Shown here: positions 11,901 through 23,549 of the stretch, in pieces
Layout of the letters: every line of letters begins with the position of its first letter
Numbering within the stretch: the first letter of the stretch is position 1
Assembly (NCBI RefSeq): GCF_028769735.1
Contig: NC_088171.1
Span: 144,419,917-144,483,916, forward strand
Length of the DNA: 64,000 nucleotides
DNA from: Zonotrichia leucophrys gambelii
Taxonomy: Eukaryota > Chordata > Aves > Passeriformes > Passerellidae
Direction: 5' to 3'
The notes under the pieces: generated by a model
Told to the model about the DNA's origin: nothing
Databases searched by the model: none
What the model saw: only the letters and a program-made list of their open reading frames with translations
Translations under genes and position numbers: made by a program

Positions 11901-14900
11901 CACAAAAGATATTCTTGAACAGCTTTGTGCAATTTCTGATGTCAAGATGCTTTCATATTTTGCTGCACAGAATTCCATCAGTAGCAGACATGACAATGGA
12001 AAAAGTGCAGGATAAGAAATGATATGCAGAGAAAAGTTGAAGAACTTTCAGATGTACACTATGGAGGATCTCAAGAACTATTATCTCAGGAGAAAATGCA
12101 GCTCTCTAGAGAATTTTGCAACAAGGCCGTGAATGGGCATTTAATTCACTCAAGTCCTCACAATTGTAAACACCACTAGAAGACAGATGTGGAAATGGTC
12201 AAATACTCATCTCAACAAAATTCACTTACAAGATATGCAAGCTGATGATAGATATGAGGAGGCACTTAAAACGTTAAATTTGCAAGAGGACAAAAGCAAG
12301 TTTCCTCAGACTCAGAAAGGCTCTCCTTGACATCCACATCAAACTGCCCCCATTTTGGGCATTGCTCAGATGTGAAAAGACAGCCTTTTCTTGGCTCCCA
12401 AGAAACTTAAAAATGAGTTAATAAAAATAAAAATAAGAAGTGGCACTAATAGTTGGTAAAGTACACAAACCCCACAAACTTTATTATGTGAAGTGAACAT
12501 GAGGAGCAGTGTGATTGGATACAAGGTTTGTGCAACTGGAAGACAAATCATGCTTGTACAGAAGGATGTAGAGAAGTATCCAGTGTTTTACAACTATTTT
12601 GAGAGCAAAGGTTGAATGCTGTGCTCTCTTGGCAGTGGTTTCCACTCCCTCTCAGACTGAATACCAAGCAGATGGAATATAAAATATTTCAACTAGTGGC
12701 AGTTACCAGTAAAATTGCTAAATGTTTGGGAAAATAACCACCAGTATTTTCACGATGACTGTGCTGTAAAAGGTGATGGATTCTTGCATTATTTAAGGTA
12801 CATAGGCTCTTTTAACATTTGTGTCTTTTAATCTGAGATTACAAAGAATATGTACCACAAAATGGCATTCCTAGTGAAGACATTGATATTTTTGTCACCA
12901 GGCCTCCTTGACTGGGGCCATATCAAACAACTCTGGGACTGATAGAGAGGCAATCAGAAGTGACAGGGCAAGTGACAGCTCTGACAAGTGATTGTGGAAT
13001 AACAACTAACCTTGTACTTGCCTGTCGGAAAATGACCTAAACCTTGCTGTTAATTCTGAATACTCCTTATCAGCACGTGCTTCTCCACAGTATATTGCCA
13101 TATAATCAAAATGGTTAGCAGAAAATGGGAAGTGGAGTATTTTTCAATGCATTACTGAATTGCTCCATGTTTCTACCATGCCCAAGGAATAGAGTTGAGA
13201 GACAATGGTCACTGTGCAGAGCACAAACATCAGCCTTCTCTCTCCCTTCTGTTCATGTAATGCTTAATTCTCTTTCTCAATACATTGCTGACTTTTCCTC
13301 TGAAGTCAGGATCAAAAAAATCCTTCTCTTATGTTCTCTGTGAATGATCTCAGGCAGAAAAATGGCGCATCAACAAGCAATAAAAAGGAAAGTTTCTCTT
13401 ATCAGTAAGAATCACAGATGTAAAGAAAGATAAGTAAAAATTCTAACAAAAGCCAAAAGGAACATTCTAAAATTCTTTTTTCCTGTTTTTAGACCAAACC
13501 CAAGCTTATGTAAGACTGTGGGTATGTTTGTTTATATGTGGAGGTGTATTTAACTTCATGCTAAGCTGTTTTCAAAGAAATCACCTAAAGTTGATATCTG
13601 GTACCTTTGATTTGATGGCCTTCATATCTACTTGCTTTTTCTTTTTCCACAGGGATGTTTTCACTGGCATCACTGAACTTCGATTTAGGCTGTTAAATCA
13701 TATTTTGCTCTCCAATGTATCTACTAACATTTCATTCTTTCTAATGAGATAAAGCTTTATTATTATCAAGTGCATCTGAAAGCTTTTTCTGCCTGAAGGT
13801 GTTTGACTATTACACAAGAGAAGGAAGGGGAAGAAATGAAGATGCTCTTATGGACATATGCACTTGATCTGTTACAAAAATGTAACTAAAAGCAACTGCC
13901 AAGAACTTTCTTTAGTGTATTATCCAGAGAACTAGTTAAGCTTACAGCCAACACAGGGCTCCAATGTTTCATACCTAAGGGCAATAGAGGTCTGGCTTGA
14001 GGTCTACTTTAAGTATGAGGCTGAAAATCTGAAATAATGTTGTAGAAACAGAGTTCAAAAGGAAGTGCTGTGATGGGAGCTATCTGGACAGGGAAGGAGT
14101 GGCAGGAAGTGGCAGGAGGATGGGATAGATCTGAGGTGGAGAGGAGTCAGCAGTGAAGTGATTCAAATGTTTCCCTCTCCACACCAGTAAGAGGATTTGC
14201 ATCAGCATTTTCTGGTCAGGAGCTGTCCAAACCACCAAACCATATGTAACCGTAACAAAAAATGCTAAAGCACTAGTTCTTTAAGGGCTTTCACTAATAT
14301 GCTGATGTTGACAACAAAATCCCATCTTTAGCTGACATAGGTGCTGTGGGCTGACCCACTGCAGTCAGACTAGAATGTTCTAATGAAGATTTCCTGGAGC
14401 AATCTATGAGATCTTACATTTATATCCATGCAGAAAACATTCTCTTTAGATTAGCCACATCATTTTAAAAAACAGGTCTCTAATTTGCTGCCTAGACTTT
14501 CTGGCCTTTCTTTACCACAGAAATCTGAATCTTGAAACCACTGTTTTAGATTTTTTCTCACTGTCTTGCTAACATCAGAATACTCTTCTGGTTGTCAGTA
14601 CCCATTGGAAAAAACTCTCCAAGAACACCAAATTTCCATTTCCCAAAATAATTTGCAGTTTCCATGTGTACTCTTTGGATGGACACAGGAGCTGGATAAC
14701 TCCCAGACCCTAAGCACCACAGCTGGAGGTACCAAGCACCATCTTGTAGCCAATGAGAGCCACCCCAAAAATCATACTTCATTCAAAGCAGAGGAAAAGG
14801 AAACAGGACATATTTACTAAACCAAAACAGGGCTATCTGCAAAGCTGTAGAAAAATTAAAAGAAAAAATACATCAATCTGCTTAAAGACAGCCTCTAACC

Positions 14901-17137
14901 CTTTCTCTCACCCTACATTGTACCACAGCTGATACACTGATGCTCTTCCTCTTTGCTGCTGAAAATTTCAGTTGTCACCAATAACTGAACTCCAAATTCA
15001 CCTACAAAAAAGTCCAAATGTTTAAGGCCCACCTGTTTTATAGCTGGGATCTATCTGCTGGGATCATATGTACTCCCTATGTCCATTGTCTCTGATCCAA
15101 AACAGAAACTTCCCATTCTTCTCACAGACCTACTTGAAGATGCTGATATCTGTGTGTCTGGCACAGTTTTACCAGTGTTGTTAGAGGGTTAAAGCCCCCA
15201 TTCTTGTCTAAACTCCTAAAAAGTCTGTAATGTGCAGTAAGGCATGGTGCCCTTTTGTAATGAGTGGGAAAATTTCACACCTCAGACTGATGTCTTTTCA
15301 GAGTCAGATTTAGTATTTCACATACAGCATCCAGACCAATGGATTTCATGGAGACAGACACATGAGCTAGATGCAGATCATTGCTGGTATTTGCCTCAAA
15401 CCAGATTTTAAGGTCATCAAGGACTTTGGGTGTCTGAGGTTTTGGCCGTCTTGAAATTTAACATGACAGCCTGCCAGAGTAAATGAAAGATGGCAAGAGA
15501 GTGCACTGGTGACTGCTGCAGAGAGCATCAGAAGTCTTTCCTGAGCTGGTGCTCCTCATAAAGCCACACTTGTAATACACTGAGGCTGTAGATGCAAAGT
15601 ACTAAATTATTTCTAAGAGCAGCTGGGGCTGAACAGGTTTTGCTACAGGACAGTGATTAGAGCCCAGCCTGTTGCCTCATCACCCTGGTCACATTTGCCT
15701 TCGCTGCAGCACCTGTTCAGAATGACATTTTCCCAGGCTGTATGTACTAATAATAAATTATTTAACAAACACTTGAAGGGGTGTGATGGTGTCAGGAACA
15801 TTTTGGATAACAACTCTTATCCTCCCACTCTTCTGTCACTTTATTTGTTTCCTGCAAGGGTATTTCTCAGCTCTAAATTTGATCCCTGATATCTATGAAA
15901 TAAAAGAAAAATATGAAAACAGGATACACTTTTTATTTTCCATTTTTTTAAATTTAGCGTTAACAAAATGGTTCAAATTAGGAATACAGATCTTCTCCAA
16001 ACCCAAACAGCTTTGTTTTCCCTTTTAAGTCACAATAATTTTAGTGAAATCTCAAACTAATTGTGTTAATTTCTTTTTAATAGCTTCATAGGAAATCAGC
16101 ACAAAGAACTATTGGTTTTAGTCCTGTGAGCCTCTGCACTATGCATTGTCACCACAGCACCAGCAGAATCAACCTTGCTCAATAAAACACCTATACCAGC
16201 CTCCTCTTTTGATATATGGTCAACTGCCCTCAGAAATAACCTATCTGTCATGCTTGACTAGAAAAGAAGATGAAGTTTGATGGTTAACATGTGTATGACT
16301 CAAGCTGGAAAATCATCATCTAAAATCTGGAGCTGTGTTTTGAAAGCAACCACATCCTCAGCCCCGGTAAATATTTTTAATATTCATATTGTTTCTTATC
16401 CACCTATGGTATCACCCTCCATCTTTCCTTTTGCCAGGCATTATTCCTGAAAGAAGACATCAACATCACTAAAAGCTTAAATATTTAATGCAGATTTCTA
16501 GAGAAGAACAGGAAAAAAAACCCAAGTCTCTTGTTGGGAAGTTACAAATGAGGCTTTTTAGAAAGGAATGACTTGAAACCTCTGGAAAACACTGGATGGA
16601 CAAGATGGACAAGGCAGATAAGAATAAGACAGGTGGGAAATTTGGATGAATGATGACTACACTATAGGTTTTTAGAAGCAGAGAGGATTTCTTAAAGCCC
16701 CAGAAAGATGTGGTAAACAGCCATCAGGATAAAAAAAGGAACTCCAAGGAAAGGTGGGCATCAGGAGTTATAAAGTCCTGCTGCTTCTGCATTGGAAAGG
16801 AGGGTTCTATTTGAGGAGAAAAGTAGTGGTTCCATAGGTACATTATCTATTTCACACTACCTTTCATTCTGATCCTGGATAAAATGCAGCTATGATAGTT
16901 TATTAGTATTATAGGAAAGTTTATTTACTGCTGCACTTGAGACCTTGAAGTTCTTTTTAGACTTCTGAGATCTTAAAGTAGTAGAAGAGTGATACAAACA
17001 GCAAAACAGCACACAGGTCTAAAAATTTCCTGATCTTTTATCTGCTCTAAAGACTTGTTGAAAAGAACATTAAATTCCTTTAATTCCTTTACTTTTGCAT
17101 TAAACTCAGTTACAGCCCACCTCTTTTCATTAGGATC
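8996..17137. other. 8 kb of unique-looking noncoding DNA
   Basis: No gene, tRNA, rRNA or recognisable transposon is seen. Open frames are short and overlap on both strands, for example near 10703-11110 and 11259-12015, with no family resemblance. In particular there are no gag, protease, polymerase or envelope-like frames, although this block lies between two same-orientation LTRs of one family (8068-8453 and 17138-17524). Confidence 0.6.
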
Positions 17138-17524
17138 TGTTACAGGGCTTGCAAGGGTCTTTCAGGGGTGAAGAGAGAGGCGAGAATCTTGACTCCATGA
17201 TCAGAAGGCTGGATTTATTATTTTATGATATATATTACATTAAGACTATACTAAAAGGAATAGAGCGAAAAGTTCAGAAGCTTACTATGCTAAGAATAGA
17301 ATAGGAATGAATAATCAAAGGAACTCTCTCTGATTCTGTCCCAGAGAGCTTGGCCCCTGATTGGCCCTTAATTGTAAACATGCAACATGGGCCAATCACA
17401 GGTGCATGTGTTGCATTCCACAGCAGCAGATAACCATTGTTCACATTCTTTCTCTGGGACCTCAGCTTCCCAGAAGAGGAAAAAATCCCAAAGAAAGGAT
17501 TTTTATGAAAAGATGTCTGTGACA
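17138..17524 (-). mobile_element. Solo LTR, passerine ERV family X, copy 2 (minus strand)
   Basis: This is a second copy of the LTR at 8068-8453, in the same orientation, differing by many substitutions and a few small indels. On the minus strand it starts TGTCACAGACATCTTTTC and ends TGTAACA. The AATAAA signal in LTR sense is the complement of 17214-17219. A CCAAT-type element (GATTGGCC at 17359-17366 and GCCAATCAC near 17392) is preserved, as is 'gcattccacagcagcagata'. The flanks AGGATC (17132-17137) and CGGTTC (17525-17530) agree at four of six positions, as expected for an eroded 6-bp target duplication. Confidence 0.85.
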
Positions 17525-17554
17525 CGGTTCCCTTGTTCCTCTATGCGCTTCCTC

Positions 17555-17575
17555 TTTTTTTTTTTTTTTTTTTTT
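17555..17575. repeat. Poly-T tract (21 T)
   Basis: An uninterrupted run of 21 T follows 30 bases after the family-X LTR. It is the longest homopolymer in the window. It could be a retroposed poly-A tail on the minus strand, but no retroposon body is recognised on either side. Confidence 0.95.
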
Positions 17576-17798
17576 CCCTGTTGGGGATAACATCTTAGCC
17601 TTATTATTGTCATTTACTTTGCCACTTTTCTGAGCTTCCCTTGGCTTTCCTCATTTCGGAATTACACCAGACCTGGCATTTGTGTTATTTGGACAAGGTC
17701 TGTCTTATACTGTGTGTTATTTACAAAAGATTCCCATATGTTTTTTTTAAGAAGGCTTCTTTAGCCTTAGAAAAGATGCTCATTTTTCTGCCTAATGA

Positions 17799-18379
17799 TG
17801 TGGTCTTGTATCCTGAATTCATCTGGGACTGACTTTATTTTCTTCCAGATGGCTGGTGCAGGGCTGTGTTTCAGATTCAGTATGAGAATCACTTTGATAC
17901 CACACTGATGTTTTGGTTTTGGTTGGTGCTGAGCAGTGCTGTCCCTGAGCCAAGGGCTTCTGAGTGTCCTGGGCTCTGCAGTGAGCAGCTGCCCCAGGAG
18001 CCAGGAGGGGACAAGGCCAGCAGAGGTGACCTGGACTGGCCAAGGGGATATTCCACAGCCTGGAATGCCAGGCTCAGAGCACAAACTGGAGGGAGCTGGC
18101 TGAAAGAGGGCTGATCACTGCTCAGGGATGGGCTGGGCTTGGTCAGTGGGTAGTGAGCAATTGTACCATGTCTTTCTTGGGTTCTATTCCTCACTTTCCC
18201 CATTTCATCCTTAGTTTTAGTCTTAGTTCTGTTTTATTTTATTTCAGCTATTAAACTGATATTATATTTTATCTTTTTTTTTCTGATTCTCCTCCCCAGC
18301 CCACAAATGGTGGAGGGTGGCAGAGAAAGGAGAGAGCACCTGTGTTGCACTTAGCTGCTGCCTGGGGTTAAACCCAACA
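17799..18379 (+). mobile_element. LTR of the common avian ERV family, copy 2
   Basis: This belongs to the same broad family as 6238-6815. Landmarks in order are 'tttattttcttcca', 'tggctggtgcagggctgtg', 'cagtatgagaat', 'cacactgatgttt', 'tgctgagcagtgctg', 'ggccaaggggatattcca', 'gagggagctggct', an ATTAAA polyadenylation-type signal (18250-18255), 'ctgattctcctcccc' and the terminal 'ggggttaaacccaaca'. It represents a different subfamily from copies 3 and 4, with a 'gtgagcaattgtacc' block. The 5' end is approximate, being placed at TGTGG by alignment with copy 1. No matching target duplication is visible (downstream GCTGC), so the 5' end may be damaged or misplaced. Confidence 0.8.
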
Positions 18380-18807
18380 GCTGCCTTTTTTCTCTTGGCA
18401 TTCATTGTCTCTGGAATTGCTCCTGACATACTTTCTACATCAACCTTGTGGAGTGTAGGGTTCCTTTTGTATTGCATTCTCCAGCATACTGTTAACCTTT
18501 TCTGTCAGCATTTAGAGTCTGCCCTTTCACAGTTCATTGTCACAATATTTTACTTCTGGGAGTTACTGTTAGCCATAATATCAAATCTAATTTTGTCCTG
18601 ATGCCCAATGGAATGTGTGTAACCTTTGTAGATCAGTATAATAAATATGATTGCGCCAGAACTCAGAGCAGGAGATTAAACTATGTTTTACAGCCATTAC
18701 TAACAAATGCTCCTTCCAGTCTGACGCCTTCTTGATTGAGGTGGTGACTTGGAAGGCTTTGGTTCTATCTAGGAGATGTTTTCTAAATTCATACAATGCC
18801 ATGGCTT

Positions 18808-18879
18808 GATTATATTATATTATATTATATTATATTATATTATATTATATTATATTATATTATATTATATTATATTATA
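18808..18879. repeat. Microsatellite (TTATA)n
   Basis: About 14 perfect tandem copies of a 5-base unit, TTATA, run without interruption. An open frame through it encodes only a Tyr-Ile-Ile-Leu-Tyr repeat and is not a gene. A perfect pentanucleotide array of this length is likely to be polymorphic in copy number. Confidence 0.97.
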
Positions 18880-21578
18880 CTGTTCAATTTGCTGTTTTGA
18901 ACAGCAGCTCAAATCAAACAAGTATAAGAACGTTATTGAATGCACAACCCTTGTAGACAGAAATGCAGAGACCAAGAGGATTTTTTAATACCATGCACTA
19001 ATACAGATGGAGATAAACACAGACACAGAGATTTATTTATAAAATAAATCATGTAAAAGTAGGATATAGACATAACTTCTTTGCACACCTACATTTACAT
19101 CTGAAAGAAGGTAGAGTGGTAAGAGATACTATATGTAGATGGAGTGACATAGATGTATAACTAACATACCTATTTTAGCCTGACACACAGGCTATGGAAT
19201 AAGGAATAAACAGAGGTTTCTGGGTGTATTTTTTTTCTTTTCCTGAGCCACGCAGAAGCATGAAATAGCCCCATAGCCTTTTGCAAATTTTGTTGGTTTA
19301 TTTTTTGCCTATAAAAGCCTTGATGTTGAAAATGTTGGGAAATTAAGTCATTAAATCCAGCTTGGTCTCTAGTGGTAGGGGCAGGGAGAGTTGACAGGAA
19401 AATACGAACACTGAGCTATTTACAGGAATTGAAACCTCAAGCTCATATGAGAAATATGTGCAGGAGTGGTAAAGAGGAGGGATTTTTAACTGTTACCATT
19501 ACTCTGAATGGGTGCAAGGGAAAAGCTAAAACTAAACCAGGAGAAATGACATGAATATTCATCACCTGCTACTGCTTTTGTCTTTTTAAATTATAAAGCT
19601 TTTGAGAAGAGGAAAGGGTTCATGTATAAACTGGCAGTGGTGTCATGAAGACAAAAATATGCTGTGATTTTTTCAATGGGCTTAATGTTCAAATAAAATG
19701 AGAGATGACAGTAGATAAACCGCAATGCTGGAAAGGATATAAGGACAATAAATACAGGAGTTTAGTACAGATGCTGTATGAAGAACTGGCAACTACCTTC
19801 ACTTTTCCTTCCTCTTAAATTTTGTGTGAAACTTTTTAGACTGGAATTTTTTACTTAATTGACCATGCAACTTATATTAAAACAGTAAAAACTGAGTTTG
19901 TAGTTGCTATTAGTTTTGTTACAGCCCATGAATCCCATCTAGTTACTAGCAAAATTCCTCCCAGTTACTTTTTTCTTATACTGTAAAGAAGTGTGATACT
20001 TCAGTTTGTACAATGATGTAGTTACCCTTGCTGGAGAAATGTAAATCAGACACACCAGTTTTTGTCCTGTACATGAAAATGGTGGTATAAAAGCTGTGAC
20101 AATTACCTGTCATGTTTTACCTTGTCTCTGAGAACCTTTGGTCCCTTGAATGGACATTTGTGTTAGGTTGAAGTCACCAGTGCCTCCTGGGCAAGGCTGA
20201 CCCTGGGAGCCCTTGTCAATCAGTTTATCACTGAACCTGTCTTAGCTTCTATATTAAATTTGTTCCCTCTGGAAACCCTGAAATCCATCAGCCAGGTGGA
20301 TTCTCCCACAGAAACTCAGTGACCTCCTGGAGAGTCAAACTCAGCAGAAGTCTTGGAAAAACTGGATATGCTTGGACTGTGTTACAGCAGCCACAGCTAC
20401 TGAGCTCTGAATTGAGAAAACTGCCAGAAATATGTGTGCCACAGGAGGCACCTGTCACTTTGCTGCATTCTGCATCCCCTTACCAGCATCTTACTTCATT
20501 GTAATACTAAGAACAGGAAAGGTAATTAAGAGATGCCAGGAGATGTGAATTCAATTACAGTTTATTGCAAATCCTCAGATATAAAGTAGATTTACAAGGT
20601 ACAGGTACCTTAAATTTTGTCCAAGTGATAATGACAAATATAATTGGCCTTTTACAATATGAAGACATAAGGAAAAAAGGGGTAAATTGTTTTCTGTGGC
20701 TTTCATGTTCAGAATCAAAAACTCAGGAGCATAAGTGATAAACAAAGCACACTGGAGCTCACAGAACAAATTTTTAATGAGAAAATATAATTCAACTCCT
20801 ACACATTTGTAGCAAATTTTTGAACAGTTTAAAAATTCAGTGACTAAAAGAGTAGTCATTTAAAAAAAAGTTATATTCAAAAATATATTTTAACTTGCAA
20901 CAGTAACCACCTGGAACTGAAGGCAAAAGAGGCCATGAAGCTTCTCTTATCTTCCTCTTATATAGAGAGGCTTTACTTGTTTTAATGACAACAAAGAAAT
21001 TTCTCTCCAGGACCCAAATCAAACACTTATTTCAGCCAGATATATCATTGGTCAGCAGGATAAGAATTTAGTCACAGCAAAATTTTCTGTAACCTTTCCA
21101 GGGCTATGTTTTTTTAGCACAATGAACCATCCAGGTCATGTGCAGCAGTACTGGCTGCAGAAAGAACATTTTGTTACCTGCTTATGTGGTTTGTGCTGCT
21201 GTCACAGCACCACAGTGCCACTAAATATTGTGTCCCTGTTTCACTGCAGAACTTCACAGCCCAGAAACTGTCTTCATTACCTTGAGGGTCATGCTCATCG
21301 CAGCTTTTACACTGTTGTCTTTATTCATCCAGTGAGTACACCCAGGAGTCTGTAAGCACATGCAGAAAGAGAATATTTCTTCAAATCCCACTCCTCTGAG
21401 GATGCCCTGGACCCAGGCCCAAGAGGACCACCAGGGACATGCCTGCAGACTCACCTGCTCAGTATAGACAGCATGTAGGTGAAGAATGCCAACTCAGCTA
21501 GAGACACTAACAGATTTGGGAGCCTGAAGCCCACTGAAGATGTCGATCTCTCCCTTCTCTTCCCAATACATTATATTT
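18880..21578. other. Noncoding DNA, nothing recognised
   Basis: AT-rich sequence with only short open frames. No RNA gene or transposon is recognised. A mildly GC-richer patch at 20130-20480 has no identifiable relationship. Confidence 0.55.
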
Positions 21579-21667
21579 CTCACAGACTCATTAAATCACA
21601 GAGGTTGAAAAGGATGTCCCAGACCACTGAGCCCAACCATTAACCCAACACTGCCAGGCCCACCACT
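21579..21667 (-). mobile_element. CR1 LINE 3'-end stub (minus strand)
   Basis: Read on the + strand it shows the reverse complement of a CR1 3' end: 'cacagactcatt', 'gaggttgaaaaggatgtcc', 'gagcccaaccattaaccca' and 'cactgccaggcccaccact'. Only the last hundred or so bases of the element are present, a typical severe 5' truncation of a target-primed retrotransposon. The sequence to about 21960 is not recognisable as CR1. Confidence 0.8.
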
Positions 21668-22992
21668 GCTGCTCTTATGTGCCTGGCAGTGAACAGAAAA
21701 ATGCAACAGGCTCTTGTCTAAAAGGGTAAGAGGAGTGATAGAGCTTATACAGTGCAGACAGGGGTGCTGGAGCCACTGCCTTCCTGCACATGGAAATTCA
21801 TGTTCAGAGAGTTGTACCAGGTAGCAGGTGAGGTATTGGCAAGTTGAAGCTGCAGCACTGTAGGTTTCGTCTCCTCCACACTGAAACAGCTCTGGGAGCT
21901 CTGCTGAGGCACCTCTAGCTCTAGAAATTAATGGGGAAACTTCACAATAGTGTGTGACCAAGTACCTCTAGAGCTGTCACTGCTAATAAAAAGATGACAG
22001 GCTTCAAACTAATGCTGCAAGGTCTCTGTACTGGGGCTTGTCAGGCTTGTGTGTCTGGTTGTGTCTAGACTGTGCCTTGAGCTCAGGTTTAGCTTTCAGC
22101 AGCTGCCTGGGGAGCACTGCACCTAACTAGTCCTTTTTCTTTGCTTTGTACAAGTGTGGGGTGTAAAGCTTATTGCTAAAATAATGTGGATATATTATCT
22201 TTAAGTGACAGGTTGTGTTAACAAATACTTAATCTCTTTAGAAGGAACAATCTATGACTCAAGAATAATGATGTGGTGCAGAGTTCAAGTGTGAAGAGAT
22301 ATCACAAGCTTTGAAAGTATAAGGAATGGATTATACCAGAGGCTCTACGGTTATAAAAAGCTCAGCAATGTTCTGTTCCAGACTGTAAAAGGAATGTGAC
22401 TTCAAGAGCTGGGTAAGAAAAGCTTTAAGCATAATAAAATTAAAAAGGATCAAATATCCAATAAAATTTAAATATTCAATATAAAGTTAGGTGAAATGTA
22501 GAACTGTAGACCAATAAAGAAAGATAGGGTGCAGAGTATATTCAAAGTACAAAAATTACCTGAATTGAACCCAAGGAAGACAATAAAGAAACTCTCAGCA
22601 TCTGCATTGCAGTCCTCTGAATTTTGGGTGCTGAGGAGTTTAGGCAACCTACCCTGCTTTCCTTTTTCTCAAGAAAAACTGCTGCCATTTGCTTTAAGAC
22701 CCAGAGGTTCAAAAAAAAAGTTGAGCGAAACTTCATAGGATAGAAGTATTAGAAAAACTTATATAATAATCTTAATGTTAATTTATTAACATTTTCCTGT
22801 ATTAAATATGTAATTAGGTCTGTGACTTTTGACACTGCAAAAATAGCAAGTATTTACTTTTATTAGATTTTCAGACTTTAATTAAGCCAACAATGAATAC
22901 TCAACTTTGCATATAAGATATGATTTGTTCCCTAAAACAAAGTTTCTGGTACAATAGCTGAAGTTTACACAATGAAAACTTCAGTAGATCAT
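21668..22992. other. Noncoding DNA, nothing recognised
   Basis: No gene or repeat is recognised. A minus-strand frame of 121 codons (21596-21961) partly overlaps the CR1 stub and shows no protein family features. Confidence 0.5.
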
Positions 22993-23235
22993 TGTTCTGG
23001 TTTTGGCTGGCTTGTATTTAATTTTCTCCATAGTAACTGGTATGAAGCTCTGCTTTGGATTTGTGCTGGAAAGTATTGATAACACAGGGATGTTTTTGTT
23101 ACTGCTGAGCAGAACTTGCACAGAGCCAAGGCCTCTCCTGCTCCTCACCCCACCAGTGAGGAGCTGCGGGGGAACAAGAGTTGGGAGGGGACACAGCACA
23201 TGGGACATCCCACAGCACATGGTGTCATGGTCAGC

Positions 23236-23242
23236 ATATAAA
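23236..23242 (+). promoter_or_regulatory. TATA box of LTR copy 3
   Basis: The sequence ATATAAA within 'cagcatataaagctgg' is the presumed core promoter of the LTR. The same position in copy 4 reads 'caggatataaagtg' (33973-33979), while copies 1 and 2 have lost it. Whether it is still used cannot be judged. Confidence 0.6.
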
Positions 23243-23418
23243 GCTGGAGAAGAAGGGAGACAGGGACATTCAGGGTGATGGCATTTGTCTTCCCAGGTCA
23301 CAGTTACACATGGTGGGGCCCTGCTGTCCTGGAGATGGCTGAACACCTGCCTGCCCATGGGAAGTGATGAATTAACTCCTTGGTTTGCTTTGCTCGTGTG
23401 CTGAGCTTTTGCTCTCCT

Positions 23419-23424
23419 AATAAA
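23419..23424 (+). terminator. Polyadenylation signal of LTR copy 3
   Basis: AATAAA within 'ctcctaataaactgcctt' lies about 180 bases after the TATA box, the expected order for an LTR with U3, R and U5. In copy 2 the corresponding signal is ATTAAA and in copy 4 it is degraded to CTTAAA. Confidence 0.6.
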
Positions 23425-23549
23425 CTGCCTTTATACTAACTCATGAGTTTTCTCACTTTTACTCTTCCCATTCTCCTTGCCCTTCCATGGTGGTGTTTGA
23501 ACAAGGAACTGCCCGGGGCTCAGCTGTCAGCTGGTGTTAAACCATGACA

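Larger units (their letters stand above)
22993..23549 (+). mobile_element. LTR of the common avian ERV family, copy 3 (best preserved)
   Basis: The element opens TGTTCTGGTTTTGGCTGG and ends 'gtgttaaaccatgaca', giving TG...CA ends. It keeps the family blocks 'ggatttgtgctgga', 'gataacacagggatgttt', 'ctgctgagcagaact', 'cacagagccaaggcc', 'gggaggggacacagc', 'tgatggcatttgtcttccca', 'ctgtcctggagatggctgaa', 'cacctgcctgcccatggga' and 'gagttttctcacttttac'. A TATA box and AATAAA signal are intact. No clear 5-bp duplication is visible (ATCAT before, GCCAC after). No proviral internal region adjoins it, so it is a solo LTR or a broken end. Confidence 0.88.

Noticed and set aside
8068..17524. Two same-orientation LTRs of one family about 9 kb apart, suggesting a full provirus
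   Set aside because: The left LTR has its own perfect target duplication on both sides, the LTRs are clearly diverged from each other, and the 8.7 kb between them shows no retroviral coding sequence and begins with a different LTR family.
18776..18988. Frame encoding a Tyr/Ile repeat protein
   Set aside because: It is only the translation of the TTATA microsatellite.
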